The notes beneath the pieces are model-generated. The model was not told the origin of the DNA. It saw nothing but the letters and a program-made list of their open reading frames with translations, and did not search any database. DNA of 64,000 nt, taken from contig NZ_HG966617.1 in NCBI RefSeq assembly GCF_000689395.1, forward strand, positions 2,354,221 through 2,418,220. The letters are read 5' to 3'. Positions 49,272 through 58,231 of the stretch are shown piece by piece. Numbering within the stretch: the stretch's first letter is position 1; the number at the start of each line of letters is the position of its first letter. The position numbers were made by a program, and so were the translations under genes. The DNA is from Candidatus Phaeomarinobacter ectocarpi. GTDB lineage: Bacteria > Pseudomonadota > Alphaproteobacteria > CGMCC-115125.

Positions 49272-50288
49272 ATGCCTCTTGCGTCTCGTCGCATACGGCA
49301 GGGTCAGGCGGACTACTGGCCCGGCTTCGTGGATGCCATGGCCACGCTGCTGCTGGTCATCATCTTCCTGTTGTCGATCTTCATGCTGTCGCAGTTCTAT
49401 CTGAGCCAGGCAATCACCGGTAAGGACTCAGCGCTGGAATCCCTGCGTGCACAGATCAGTCAGCTGACGGACCTTCTGGCGCTTGAGCAATTGCGCACCA
49501 GCGAACTTGAAACATCACTCACGGCCATGACGGCATCCCTCGCCAGCGCCGAAGAAGAACAGGCGCGCCTCTCTGGCCTACTGCTCAGCGCTGAAGCGGG
49601 GGGCGATGAAGCCAACGCGTTGCGCGCCGAACTGACCGAGCAGGAAAAACTGACAGCGGAAGCACAGGCGCAGGTTGAATTGTTCAACCAGCAACTTGCT
49701 GCCTTGCGCAGCCAGCTTGCAAGCCTTGAAGCCGCTCTGGAAGCTGCCGAAGCAAAAGACAAGGCCAACCAGACGCAGATCGCTGATCTGGGCCGCAGGC
49801 TCAACTCGGCCCTCGCCCAGAAAGTGCAGGAGCTTGCCCGCGCCAGGTCGGAATTCTTTGGTCGCCTGCGCGTGGCACTTGGCAACCGGGATGACATTCA
49901 GATCGTCGGTGACAGGTTCGTGTTCCAGTCTGAGGTGTTTTTTGACTCCGGCTCCGCCGCCCTGAACCCCGCGGGCCAGACTGAACTCAACAAGATTGCC
50001 ACCGCCATTCGTGAGATCGCCGGTGATGTACCCGATGACATCAACTGGGTCCTGCGCATTGACGGCCACTCGGACTCGCAGCCCATTTCAACGCCGGAGT
50101 TTCCATCCAACTGGCACCTGTCCGCCGGACGAGCCATTTCCGTTGTGCGTTATCTGATCAATCAGGGCGTGCCGCCCAATCGGCTTCTGGCAGCTGGCTT
50201 TGGTGAGTTTCAGCCTCTCGCCGACGGCGCAAGCACAGACGATCTACGCCGCAACCGTCGTATCGAGTTCAAACTGACCGAACGCTAA
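49272..50288 (+). CDS. MotB/OmpA-like peptidoglycan-binding stator partner
   Basis: A 338-residue protein: one TM segment with Asp21 in GFVDAMATLLLVIIFLL, positioned as the proton-binding Asp of MotB/ExbD; a long coiled coil rich in Ala/Glu/Gln; and a C-terminal OmpA domain (VLRIDGHSDSQPI, LINQGVPPNRLLAAGFGEFQPLA, RRNRRIEFKL). It starts 3 bp after the channel gene, so the two are made together. The pair resembles an uncharacterised alphaproteobacterial stator-like complex rather than a flagellar motor. Confidence 0.87.
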   Translation: MPLASRRIRQGQADYWPGFVDAMATLLLVIIFLLSIFMLSQFYLSQAITGKDSALESLRAQISQLTDLLALEQLRTSELETSLTAMTASLASAEEEQARLSGLLLSAEAGGDEANALRAELTEQEKLTAEAQAQVELFNQQLAALRSQLASLEAALEAAEAKDKANQTQIADLGRRLNSALAQKVQELARARSEFFGRLRVALGNRDDIQIVGDRFVFQSEVFFDSGSAALNPAGQTELNKIATAIREIAGDVPDDINWVLRIDGHSDSQPISTPEFPSNWHLSAGRAISVVRYLINQGVPPNRLLAAGFGEFQPLADGASTDDLRRNRRIEFKLTER

Positions 50289-50297
50289 AATCAGCCC

Positions 50298-51335
50298 CTA
50301 TGGCAGCGGGCAAACCAGCACGGCTGGGTCAAACACCGCACCAACCACAAGCGTGTTGCCATTCACGGCACCCACACTTGAACCTGAAAGCTTCCCACTG
50401 AGGTCAATCAGGACCTGCTCAACGTCACCGGTTTCAGGATCAACGCGAATGACCTGTGAGGGCGCGATTGCTGCGGGGTCTTCCGCATGGGCCAGAAAAT
50501 CGAACGCTTTGGGGTGAGCGCCAATCCACAGCGCCCCATCTTCAGCAATCTCGATATTGTCAGCGCCCGTCCCGACCGGCAGAACCCGTGTCTGCGTCAG
50601 AGCACCCGTCGCCACGTCACGGTCATAGACACCGACCTGATGGCGAAGGAATTCGGCGATGTAAACGGTCTCGCCGTCCGCGCTGACATTGATGCCATTG
50701 GCGAAGGCAAGACTGGAAACGGCTGCGCTGCCGTTTTCACCATCCCAGTAAACAGCACTGGAGAAGGGCAACGCAAAGTAGGTTTCAAACTGCGCCATGA
50801 GGCCGTCCATGAAGCCCCGGTCATTGGAGGCGTAGAAAGCCTCGGCAGAGACGGCCACCAGATCATTGGGTGAGTGCATCTCATCGAACGACACACCTTT
50901 GACATGGGTGAGTGCGCCTCCGGCACCGACATCAAAAATCTCCACCACATGACCACCAGCCTTGGGATGGTTGATGACGAACAGGCGCTTCGTACCAGCA
51001 CCGTCTGACCAGAGGCTTATGCCATGGGGGCGGAAATCATCCGGTGCATCGCCTGAAACAAGAATAGGGTCCAGACCGCCATCAAGGCTCAGGGCGTAGA
51101 TGCCACCGGCAGGCAAACTGGGGTCGCGCCGTTCTGCAGCGGACACAAACGCGATGCGTGTCTCAGGATCGATCGTGACATCTTCCGTCCCCGGCGCGAC
51201 CTCGACACGCGTGCACTGGTCAACCAGGGTCTCCTCAAGTGAGGCAAATGCGCCAGAAACCGGCACCATGACCCACGCCAGGCGGGCAACCGCCACGACG
51301 GCCAAAAGAAGAAGAATCCAGAGAATTTTGCGCAT
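50298..51335 (-). CDS. Membrane-anchored paraoxonase-like protein 1
   Basis: A 345-residue protein with an N-terminal TM anchor (ILWILLLLAVVAVARLAWVMV) and a six-bladed propeller like mammalian paraoxonase (PON1). All six calcium ligands of PON1 appear by motif: ED in GTEDVTID, N in SPNDLVAVS, N in FANGINVS, DN in GADNIEIAEDG, and the catalytic His in FRPHGISLW. Such enzymes hydrolyse lactones, esters or organophosphates; the natural substrate is unknown. ATG 51335 has SD GGAGG. A paralogue lies 97 bp upstream on the same strand. It ends 10 bp from the convergent MotB-like gene. Confidence 0.85.
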   Translation of the reverse strand: MRKILWILLLLAVVAVARLAWVMVPVSGAFASLEETLVDQCTRVEVAPGTEDVTIDPETRIAFVSAAERRDPSLPAGGIYALSLDGGLDPILVSGDAPDDFRPHGISLWSDGAGTKRLFVINHPKAGGHVVEIFDVGAGGALTHVKGVSFDEMHSPNDLVAVSAEAFYASNDRGFMDGLMAQFETYFALPFSSAVYWDGENGSAAVSSLAFANGINVSADGETVYIAEFLRHQVGVYDRDVATGALTQTRVLPVGTGADNIEIAEDGALWIGAHPKAFDFLAHAEDPAAIAPSQVIRVDPETGDVEQVLIDLSGKLSGSSVGAVNGNTLVVGAVFDPAVLVCPLP

Positions 51336-51432
51336 AAAGCCCTCCCCGCTCATGCTGAAAGCAGGGCCACACACGTAGCCTGCCCAGATTTTGCGGGCAG
51401 CATAGCCCAGTCAGGCCGCATCACGGAAAATT

Positions 51433-52560
51433 TCAGTTCTGTCCGGCAGCGGCAGACGGAGCTGCCACATCGCCGCCCATGTCACACACCAGCACCGCCG
51501 GATCAAAGACCGCGCCTATGACCAGAAGGTTCTTGAAGGTTGCGCCAACCGACGATGCTGAAATTTCAGAGCCATCATCGAGATACGCTGTCGATGCTTC
51601 ACCGCCACCACCTTCAAACTGGCGGACAACGACAATCTGGCTGGGGCTGAGATTGGCCGGGTCAGCCGCATGCTCACCAAACGTCGCCAACTGCGGGTGA
51701 GCCCCAATCCAAAGCGCGCCATCTTCGGCGACGTCAATATTGTCGACACCTGTCCCCAGAAACACCTGGTCTGACAGGGTCAGCTCACCGGTGGCTGCAT
51801 CGCGGTCGAAGATATGAAGCGTCCGGGCAAGAAGCTCAGCGACATAGACCTTGGACATGTCACCCGACACGGCAACGCCATTGGCAAGCGCAAGTTCGTC
51901 AGCAACAACTTGCGACGCACTGCCATCATGGTAGACGACCGTTGTGATTGGAGAGGCAAACAGTGCCGCCATGGTCCGGCCATCCTGACCCGGACGATCA
52001 TGGTCGTTGGTCACATAAAAAGCCTCAGGCGACACCGCTGCCACATCATTGGGCGACATGATCAACGGATCACGAACCGTGCGCCGGTGAGTCAGGACAT
52101 CGTCATCCGAGAGGTCAAAAATTTCGACAGTATGATCATCCCCACCTGGATGGTTGACAGCCATCAATGTACGCGTGCCGTCCGCTGCAGTGAAAAGCGA
52201 AATGCCGTGGGGGCGGAATGCTTCGGGCATCAGCGGTGTAATCGGCCGCAGGAACAGCCCCGCCGCATCTGCGGTGAGGTCCATGACATAAATGCCACCG
52301 CGCACGCCACTCGCGCCGGGGTCGTCACTTGACGCAAGACGGCGGTCATAGGCCGAGATATAGGCAATGCCGCGCGACCGATCGATCGCCACATCTTCAG
52401 GGCCGGGAACACCCTGCACCCTCGTGCAGCTTTCGCCGTCGAACTTGCGCGTGATGGTGGTGAACTCGCCCATCCAGTTCATGGTGCGCACGTAAAAGGC
52501 GCTTGCCAGCACCACAACCACCGCCACCAGAATAAGTGCGATCTTCAAAAACCGGTTCAT
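51433..52560 (-). CDS. Membrane-anchored paraoxonase-like protein 2
   Basis: A 375-residue paralogue of the neighbouring gene: N-terminal TM (FLKIALILVAVVVVLASAFYV), then the propeller with ED in GPEDVAIDR, His in FRPHGISLF, N in SPNDVAAVS, N in LANGVAVS, and DN in GVDNIDVAEDG. A GQN-rich tail differs from the first copy. Probably a lactonase/arylesterase on the periplasmic face. The MsbA-like exporter gene lies 20 bp upstream on the same strand, so the three genes may be an operon. Confidence 0.85.
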   Translation of the reverse strand: MNRFLKIALILVAVVVVLASAFYVRTMNWMGEFTTITRKFDGESCTRVQGVPGPEDVAIDRSRGIAYISAYDRRLASSDDPGASGVRGGIYVMDLTADAAGLFLRPITPLMPEAFRPHGISLFTAADGTRTLMAVNHPGGDDHTVEIFDLSDDDVLTHRRTVRDPLIMSPNDVAAVSPEAFYVTNDHDRPGQDGRTMAALFASPITTVVYHDGSASQVVADELALANGVAVSGDMSKVYVAELLARTLHIFDRDAATGELTLSDQVFLGTGVDNIDVAEDGALWIGAHPQLATFGEHAADPANLSPSQIVVVRQFEGGGGEASTAYLDDGSEISASSVGATFKNLLVIGAVFDPAVLVCDMGGDVAAPSAAAGQN

Positions 52561-52580
52561 GCCCGCTCTCCCCTTATCCC

Positions 52581-54446
52581 CTAGCTGCCCGCAGCTGCAT
52601 GGCCTGGTGCCAGTTGGGATGCTTCTTTTTCTAGGCCGGATACGTCCTGTGACCTATCCAGATCAAACTGCAATCGTGCAAGCCGGCCATATAGCCCACC
52701 CTGCGCAACAAGTTCTGCATGTGTGCCCTGCGCCACGATGCGCCCACCATCCATAACAATGATTCTGTCTGCCTTTGTGACCGTCGCAAGGCGGTGCGCA
52801 ATCACCAGCACTGTGCGCCCGGCCATGAGCCGGTCCAGCGCAGCCTGCACCAGAGCCTCACTTTCTGAATCCAGCGCGCTTGTGGCTTCATCCAGAAGTA
52901 GAATGGGCGCATCCCTGAGCAATGCCCGCGCAATCACAAGCCGCTGCCGCTGACCACCGGACAGTGTCACGCCGCGCTCACCAAGTTCCGTATCGTAGCC
53001 ATCCGGCATCTGCTGAATGAACTCGTCGGCGTGGGCGGCCTTGGCAGCTGCCAGCACTTCCTCTTTCGTTGCATCAGGTCGCCCATAGGCGATGTTGTCG
53101 CGAACACTGGTGCCAAACACCACCGTCTCCTGAGGCACGAAGGCAATGCGCCGCCGGAAGTCCTCAGGGTCAGCATCCTTGAGATCAACACCATCAATCT
53201 TGATGCGGCCTGTCTGGGGGTCATAGAACCGCAGCAGCAGCTGAAAGACCGTGCTTTTGCCAGCGCCGGAGGGGCCGACAAGCGCCACGGTTTCCCCCGG
53301 CGACACATCCAGCGAGAAGCCGGTCATTGCCGATGCCTCAGGCCGCAACGGATAGCGGAACCCGACATCCTCAAACGTCACCTGCCCCTTCGACGGTATT
53401 GGCAGCGCGGTCGGGTTATTTGCAACCGGGATTTCGGACTCGGCGTTCAGCAGTTCAGACAGTCTCTCTGCCGCACCCGCCGCCATCTGGAACTCACCCC
53501 AGACTTCGCTCAGCGCCGCCATGCTGGTGGCGCACAGGATCGCGTAGAAGACAAACTGGGTAAGCGTGCCACCCGTCATGTCACCTTCAACCACCGCACG
53601 AGCACCCATCCACAACACAGCAACAATGCTCGCAAATGCCAATGCAATCACAACCGCTGTCATGACCGATCGTGCGGCGACATGACGTCGAGCTGCGTCA
53701 AACGCTTTTTCGACGACACCGGTATAGCGTTGCCGGTCATGGTCCTCATGGTTGAAACTTTGCACAACTTTGATTGCCTGCAGCGCCTCGGATGCGAATG
53801 CTCCGGTGTCAGCAAGGCGATCCTGAGAGGTCCTGGAAAGGCCGCGGATAAGTCGTCCAAAGCCGATAAGTGGCAACACAATGACTGGCAGAGCAACGAG
53901 GACGAGTGCACTCAACCCCGGCGCTGTATAAACCGCCATGATTGATCCGCCGACGAACAAAATGGCGTTTCGCAAAGCAACCGACATGCTGGAGGTAAGG
54001 ACGGTTCTCACCAGTGTTGTATCGGCAGTCAGGCGGGAGAGGATTTCGCCGGTCCGAACCTTTTCATAGAACTCAGGAGCAAGGGTGAGGAGATTTCCAA
54101 AAACCTTTGCCCGCAGGTCTGCGGTTACCCGCTCCCCAAGCCGGGTCACAAAGAAATATCGAGCAGCAGACGCAATAGCCATGGCAACCGCCACCACCAT
54201 CAGCAGCGCAAAAGCCCTGTCGATGGATTCTGTGCTCTCGACAGAAAATCCCTCGTCCACCACGACCCGCATGCCAACGCCAATTGCCAAGGTGGCCGCC
54301 GCCGCGGCAATCAGCGCAACAAATGCGCCAAAGAGTTGCCAGGGGTAATTCATTACCAAGGGCCACAGGCTTGCTAATGGCCCAACACCCCGCCCCCGGG
54401 GACGGCTGTCAGGATTTGGGCTCGAAATGGCTGAAGAATCGCTCAA
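52581..54446 (-). CDS. ABC exporter, MsbA/LmrA-like half transporter
   Basis: A 621-residue protein with an N-terminal six-TM domain and a C-terminal nucleotide-binding domain: Walker [10 protein letters not shown], signature LSGGQRQR, Walker [13 protein letters not shown], His switch IAHRL. The start is TTG at 54446 with SD GAGG 5 bases upstream; ATG 54353 would remove a basic/Pro-rich segment. Length and pattern fit lipid-A/multidrug exporters. It precedes the paraoxonase-like genes by 20 bp, so its substrate may relate to theirs. Confidence 0.9.
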   Translation of the reverse strand: MSDSSAISSPNPDSRPRGRGVGPLASLWPLVMNYPWQLFGAFVALIAAAAATLAIGVGMRVVVDEGFSVESTESIDRAFALLMVVAVAMAIASAARYFFVTRLGERVTADLRAKVFGNLLTLAPEFYEKVRTGEILSRLTADTTLVRTVLTSSMSVALRNAILFVGGSIMAVYTAPGLSALVLVALPVIVLPLIGFGRLIRGLSRTSQDRLADTGAFASEALQAIKVVQSFNHEDHDRQRYTGVVEKAFDAARRHVAARSVMTAVVIALAFASIVAVLWMGARAVVEGDMTGGTLTQFVFYAILCATSMAALSEVWGEFQMAAGAAERLSELLNAESEIPVANNPTALPIPSKGQVTFEDVGFRYPLRPEASAMTGFSLDVSPGETVALVGPSGAGKSTVFQLLLRFYDPQTGRIKIDGVDLKDADPEDFRRRIAFVPQETVVFGTSVRDNIAYGRPDATKEEVLAAAKAAHADEFIQQMPDGYDTELGERGVTLSGGQRQRLVIARALLRDAPILLLDEATSALDSESEALVQAALDRLMAGRTVLVIAHRLATVTKADRIIVMDGGRIVAQGTHAELVAQGGLYGRLARLQFDLDRSQDVSGLEKEASQLAPGHAAAGS

Positions 54447-54695
54447 AAACGCCTCATTTGGCTGGACGGCACGGGTGTTGCGGAGGCGCTGTCATATCAA
54501 AGTTGTCACCGTCACAACATGGGGCTGCACGCCGCAACCGGCAAGGCAGTACCCTCCCCATGGGGAACCCGCAGCAAGCCCTTGCCTAAAGCCCATCAAA
54601 GGGCTATACCGCGCGACTTCTACCGATGATTACCGGCTTATCGCGACGGGCGACCGTTAACGCTCAGGCGCGGACTTTTGAGAGAGAACAAGGCC

Positions 54696-54914
54696 ATGAA
54701 GCCAGATATCCACCCGGAATACCACATGATCACAGTGGTCATGAACGACGGCACCGAGTACCAGACCAAGTCAACCTACGGCAAACCAGGCGACCGTCTG
54801 GTGCTGGACATTGACCCAACGACGCACCCGGCTTGGACCGGTGGCGAGCAGCGTCTGCTCGACCGTGGCGGACGCCTGTCCCGCTTCAAGGACAAGTACA
54901 AGGGCTTCGTTTAG
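54696..54914 (+). CDS. rpmE: 50S ribosomal protein L31
   Basis: A 72-residue ribosomal protein beginning [19 protein letters not shown] and ending [10 protein letters not shown]. It lacks the CxxC zinc motif of many L31 types, as is common in alphaproteobacteria. It stands alone, divergent from the ABC exporter, and is followed by a strong terminator. Confidence 0.97.
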   Translation: MKPDIHPEYHMITVVMNDGTEYQTKSTYGKPGDRLVLDIDPTTHPAWTGGEQRLLDRGGRLSRFKDKYKGFV

Positions 54915-54950
54915 GGGTTTCGTCCGGCCACCCAGTCTGGACCCAGATAC

Positions 54951-54986
54951 AAAAAGGCCGGTGCATTGCTGCACCGGCCTTTTTTA
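54951..54986 (+). terminator. Bidirectional terminator after rpmE
   Basis: AAAAAGGCCGGTGCA, loop TTGC, TGCACCGGCCTTTTTT: a 12-bp stem with A and T tracts on both sides. It serves rpmE on the plus strand and rcdA (stop at 55007) on the minus strand. Confidence 0.95.
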
Positions 54987-55006
54987 TTGCGTGTCTAGCC
55001 CGGATG

Positions 55007-55546
55007 CTAATGCAGGCGGTCTTCCGCCTTCATCTGGCGAAAGGCACTTTCAATCTTGGACAATTGACGCGCCACAGCGGTCTTGGGCTCAACCTCGGAC
55101 GCATCCCCATGCATCATCTTGTCGAGACGGTCCACACGGGCATAGAGCCGGCGTGACCGGGCAATCATGTCCGCCAGTGGATGGGGAAGCTCGTCTGCCC
55201 CTTCAATAGGCCGGGCGTAACAAAGCTCTTTGGCACCAAGCCGATACCGCTGCGTCCGTGCTTCAGTGACTGTCATTTCATTCCGCGCGACCGCCCGCTG
55301 CACGAGCAGCCATGATGCCACCTGCATCAGGCGGGTCGTGAGACGCATGCTTTCCGCCGCATAGGCCAGCGCGCCCTTGCGAGACAGCGTCTTGGCGTGA
55401 TCCCGCCCCTCGCCATCCAGATAGGACGCAGCCTCTTCGACCATGCCCATACCGTCTTTGAACATCTGCTCAAACTGCGCTGTTTCAGCAAAGTTCCGCA
55501 CACTGCCAAGCATGCTCACATCGTTAAGTTTGCCGTCTACCGTGCC
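55007..55546 (-). CDS. rcdA: RcdA (DUF1465), CtrA-degradation adaptor
   Basis: A 179-residue helical protein of the DUF1465 family. Conserved segments are MVEEAASYLDGEGRDHAK, AAESMRLTTRLMQVASWLLVQRAV and PLADMIARSRRLYARVDRLD, which match Caulobacter RcdA, the adaptor that helps ClpXP degrade the cell-cycle regulator CtrA. I chose ATG 55546; GTG 55588 is open but less likely. It is separate from rpmE by a terminator. trcR lies 2 kb away on the other strand. Confidence 0.85.
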   Translation of the reverse strand, partial: GTVDGKLNDVSMLGSVRNFAETAQFEQMFKDGMGMVEEAASYLDGEGRDHAKTLSRKGALAYAAESMRLTTRLMQVASWLLVQRAVARNEMTVTEARTQRYRLGAKELCYARPIEGADELPHPLADMIARSRRLYARVDRLDKMMHGDASEVEPKTAVARQLSKIESAFRQMKAEDRLH

Positions 55547-55943
55547 CATCAAAAGCCCCACTGTTCCGTTCTGAACCCGTTTCGGCACAGGTCAGCGACT
55601 GCTGCGTGCCATTCCACATGGGATTTACAAGAACGGTGCCAGCCTGCCCCCAAGCTCCCCAAAGGGGCCGACAATGGGCAAAATCCTAGGCCAGGCGGCT
55701 GGATTCCGCAAAATTCGGGATTCTGGACAAAAAAAGAGCCGCGGTTGCGCGCGGCTCTTGAAGTTCAACAGGGAGGCGTCAAATGGGTATGGCGGCAGCC
55801 ACCCCAAAACCCGGGCAAACCGGATTACGCACTTAAACCCTAGGCGTCAGGTGCTAATAAAAGGTTAACAACCGTTAACGCTATCTGCGCCATGCAGGGC
55901 CGCGGTAGTACCAAAACGGGGCAACCCTTTTGGATCAGACCAT
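55547..55943. other. Intergenic region rcdA-DUF1192
   Basis: About 400 bp without a gene. It contains a minus-strand terminator (55728-55759), two GATTC sites (CcrM-type GANTC) near 55699-55725, and a TTAACAACCGTTAA element at 55865-55878. The rcdA promoter must lie in the first part. I see no other RNA. Confidence 0.5.
55728..55759 (-). terminator. Terminator after the DUF1192 gene
   Basis: Minus strand AAGAGCCGCG, loop of six, CGCGGCTCTT followed by a run of seven T residues. A perfect 10-bp stem with U tail. It lies about 180 bp after the DUF1192 stop, so it may also close a small RNA or a longer 3' UTR. Confidence 0.85.
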
Positions 55944-56132
55944 CTAGCTCTTGCCGAATACGGCCTCCGCGGCAGATTTGCTGTCCTGCTTGGTTGCGAT
56001 TACATCCCGCACGCGCACGATCTCAGCTTCCAGCGCCACAATGCGCTCCTCAAGCTCCGGCACCGACAGGTCCTCGATTTCAGCCTTCGTCAGGCTGAGA
56101 ATGGGTGGGGGCGGAAGGTCATCATCCTGCAT
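55944..56132 (-). CDS. DUF1192-family small protein
   Basis: A 62-residue protein starting MQDDDLPPPPILSLTKAEIEDLSVPELEERI, with a short acidic/proline head and a helix forming a coiled coil (ELEERIVALEAEIVRVRDVI). This matches the alphaproteobacterial DUF1192 family. Function unknown. It is divergent from the oxidoreductase gene with 96 bp between starts. The frame continues upstream but overlaps that gene. Confidence 0.8.
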   Translation of the reverse strand: MQDDDLPPPPILSLTKAEIEDLSVPELEERIVALEAEIVRVRDVIATKQDSKSAAEAVFGKS

Positions 56133-56228
56133 TGAAAAATCCTCCGGCTTGAACCTTTGGCGCTGAGTTGCCAGTTTCCGTGTCACCAATTCTGTGCCCG
56201 TCCACATTTCATGACAAGGCTTCACCTG

Positions 56229-57227
56229 ATGACAAACGTCCCCGCCACAATGAATGCCGTTGAAATTTCAGAGTTCGGCGGCCCGGATGTGCTGAAGCTG
56301 ACCGAGTGCATGACCCCGCAGCTAGCGCACGGCGAAGTGCTGATCAAGGTTGCTGCGGCGGGCGTCAATCGCGGTGACTGCGTCCAACGCATGGGCTTTT
56401 ATCCAGCCCCTCCCGGCGCTTCGGACCTTCCCGGACTGGAAGTATCGGGAACCCTTGCAGCGATCGGTCCGGGCGTTTCGCTGTGGAAGGAAGGTGACGA
56501 GGTCTGCGCACTGATGGCCGGCGGCGGCTACGCGGAATATGCCGTGGTCCATGAGGGCAGCGTGCTTCCCAGGCCTGAAGGCGTGTCACTGGTGGAGGCC
56601 GCAGCCCTGCCTGAAACCGTCATGACTGTGTGGACCAATGTCTTTGAAGACGGCCAGCTCCGGCCCGGTGAAACGCTTTTGATCCATGGCGGGTCTTCAG
56701 GGATCGGCACCACCGCGATCCAGCTTGCCTCGACCTTGGGCGTCAAGGTCATTGCGACAGCTGGTAGCGCAGACAAGTGCAAGGCCTGCGAAGATCTGGG
56801 CGCTGTTCGTGCCATCAACTATCGCGAAGAAGACTTCGTGGAGGTCGTCAAGGAGGTGACCGACGGCAAGGGCGCTGACGTCATCCTCGACATGGTGGGC
56901 GGAGACTACGTTGCCCGCAACATCGAAGCCGCCGCCCGACAGGGCCGCATCGTCAACATCGCCTATATGTCCGGCTCCCGGGTGGAGGTGGATCTTCTGC
57001 CGCTCATGCTCAAACGCCTGACCCTGCGCGGGTCAACTCTGCGAGCACGCGACGTGGCTGAAAAGGCAAGGCTGACGTCAGAGGTCCGGATGCATGTCTG
57101 GCCATTGATCGAGGCCGGACGCATCAAGGCCGTGGTTGATGACACCTACCCGCTGGCAGACGCCTCCAAAGCCCACGAACGCATGGAATCTTCAGGCCAC
57201 GTGGGCAAAATCCTGCTGACGCCATAA
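56229..57227 (+). CDS. NAD(P)H quinone oxidoreductase, PIG3/zeta-crystallin type
   Basis: A 332-residue medium-chain dehydrogenase/reductase without structural or catalytic zinc ligands. AAAGVNRGDCVQRMG, the nucleotide motif HGGSSGIGTTAIQLA, and the GADVILDMVGG segment are typical of PIG3-like quinone oxidoreductases. Probably reduces quinones or alkenals with NADPH. Start chosen at ATG 56229; MNAVEISEF at 56250 is also possible. It is divergent from the DUF1192 gene. Confidence 0.88.
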   Translation: MTNVPATMNAVEISEFGGPDVLKLTECMTPQLAHGEVLIKVAAAGVNRGDCVQRMGFYPAPPGASDLPGLEVSGTLAAIGPGVSLWKEGDEVCALMAGGGYAEYAVVHEGSVLPRPEGVSLVEAAALPETVMTVWTNVFEDGQLRPGETLLIHGGSSGIGTTAIQLASTLGVKVIATAGSADKCKACEDLGAVRAINYREEDFVEVVKEVTDGKGADVILDMVGGDYVARNIEAAARQGRIVNIAYMSGSRVEVDLLPLMLKRLTLRGSTLRARDVAEKARLTSEVRMHVWPLIEAGRIKAVVDDTYPLADASKAHERMESSGHVGKILLTP

Positions 57228-57323
57228 CCAGGGTGAAAATTGGCCCCACAACGGGTCTTTCATCCGCGCCCATCTGGGCCTATAAGACGGTCTAATCCCT
57301 TCAACCAATTGGATGATCAGGGG

Positions 57324-57342
57324 CCGTATCGGGAAGATACGG
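57324..57342 (+). repeat. Small hairpin upstream of trcR
   Basis: CCGTATC, loop GGGAA, GATACGG: a perfect 7-bp inverted repeat about 70 bp before the trcR start, with no T tract. It could be an operator or a 5' UTR element. Confidence 0.4.
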
Positions 57343-57412
57343 CGCGTTACGGCCTTATGCTGTTTCGCACATGACCCCGCTCATCCGCGCGCAAGCGAAG
57401 GAAACCAGGAAT

Positions 57413-58207
57413 ATGACCGCTCCTCTTATGCCCAAAGCCACTGCCGTTTGGCTGGTGGACAACACCGCCCTTACCTTTGACCAGATCGCAGCCTTTTGCG
57501 GCCTGCACCCGCTGGAAGTGAAGGGCATTGCTGACGGCGACGTTGCCATGGGCATCAAGGGTCAGGATCCGGTCACAGCCGGGCAGATCACCCGCGACGA
57601 AATCAAGCGCGGCGAAGAAGACACGTCCTATGAGCTGAAGATTCTGGAATCGAAGCATGACCTGCCAGAGCCCAAAAAGGGCCGCAAGGGACCACGCTAC
57701 ACGCCCCTGTCCCGCCGTCAGGAACGTCCGGACGCCATTGCATGGCTCGTGCGCTATCACCCGGAACTGACAGACGGCCAGATCGGCAAGCTGGTTGGCA
57801 CCACCAAGCCAACCATTCAGTCGATCCGCGACCGCTCTCACTGGAACATGTCCAACATCAACCCGGTCGATCCGGTGACGCTGGGCCTGTCCACGCAGAT
57901 CGAGCTTGATGCAGCCGTTCAGAAGGCAGGCCGCCGTCTTGAGCGCGAAGCCAAGAAGGCCGGCAAGTCCGTGGAAGATCTCGGCAAGCTTGCCCCGGCC
58001 ACGCAGGCACTCGCGGACGCCGCAGCAGGCATCACGCCAGATGGCGACGGCGACTTTGGTCAGGTACTTGATCCATCAGGAAGCGACAGTCAGGACGCAC
58101 CGGATGCGCGTGACGGGAATCGCCCTGATGTTGATTCAGTCTTCTCAAGCCTTGGCGGCAGCACCGTTGCCCCTGAGGAAGAAGACGACACGCCTCCTCA
58201 AGGCTAA
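57413..58207 (+). CDS. trcR: TrcR (DUF1013), cell-cycle transcriptional regulator
   Basis: A 264-residue protein of the DUF1013/TrcR family, which in Caulobacter acts with RNA polymerase on cell-cycle promoters. Family segments are TAVWLVDNTALTFDQIAAFCGLHPLEVKGIADGD and the helix-turn-helix HPELTDGQIGKLVGTTKPTIQSIRDRSHWN; the C-terminal part is acidic and Gly/Ser-rich. The SD AGGAAT is close to ATG 57413. It is about 1.9 kb from rcdA, so two CtrA/CcrM-related cell-cycle genes are close. Confidence 0.9.
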   Translation: MTAPLMPKATAVWLVDNTALTFDQIAAFCGLHPLEVKGIADGDVAMGIKGQDPVTAGQITRDEIKRGEEDTSYELKILESKHDLPEPKKGRKGPRYTPLSRRQERPDAIAWLVRYHPELTDGQIGKLVGTTKPTIQSIRDRSHWNMSNINPVDPVTLGLSTQIELDAAVQKAGRRLEREAKKAGKSVEDLGKLAPATQALADAAAGITPDGDGDFGQVLDPSGSDSQDAPDARDGNRPDVDSVFSSLGGSTVAPEEEDDTPPQG

Positions 58208-58231
58208 CGCCCCGCAGGCTGACTGAGAAAT

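Noticed and set aside
48279-50288. Flagellar MotA/MotB
   Set aside because: No flagellar genes around, and the proteins have OmpA/coiled-coil architecture and TolQ/ExbB-like motifs; kept as a generic stator-like pair.
50298-52560. Gluconolactonase/SMP-30 for the two propeller proteins
   Set aside because: The PON-type motifs (ED, HGIS, SPND, ANG, DN) fit better than SMP-30 ligands.
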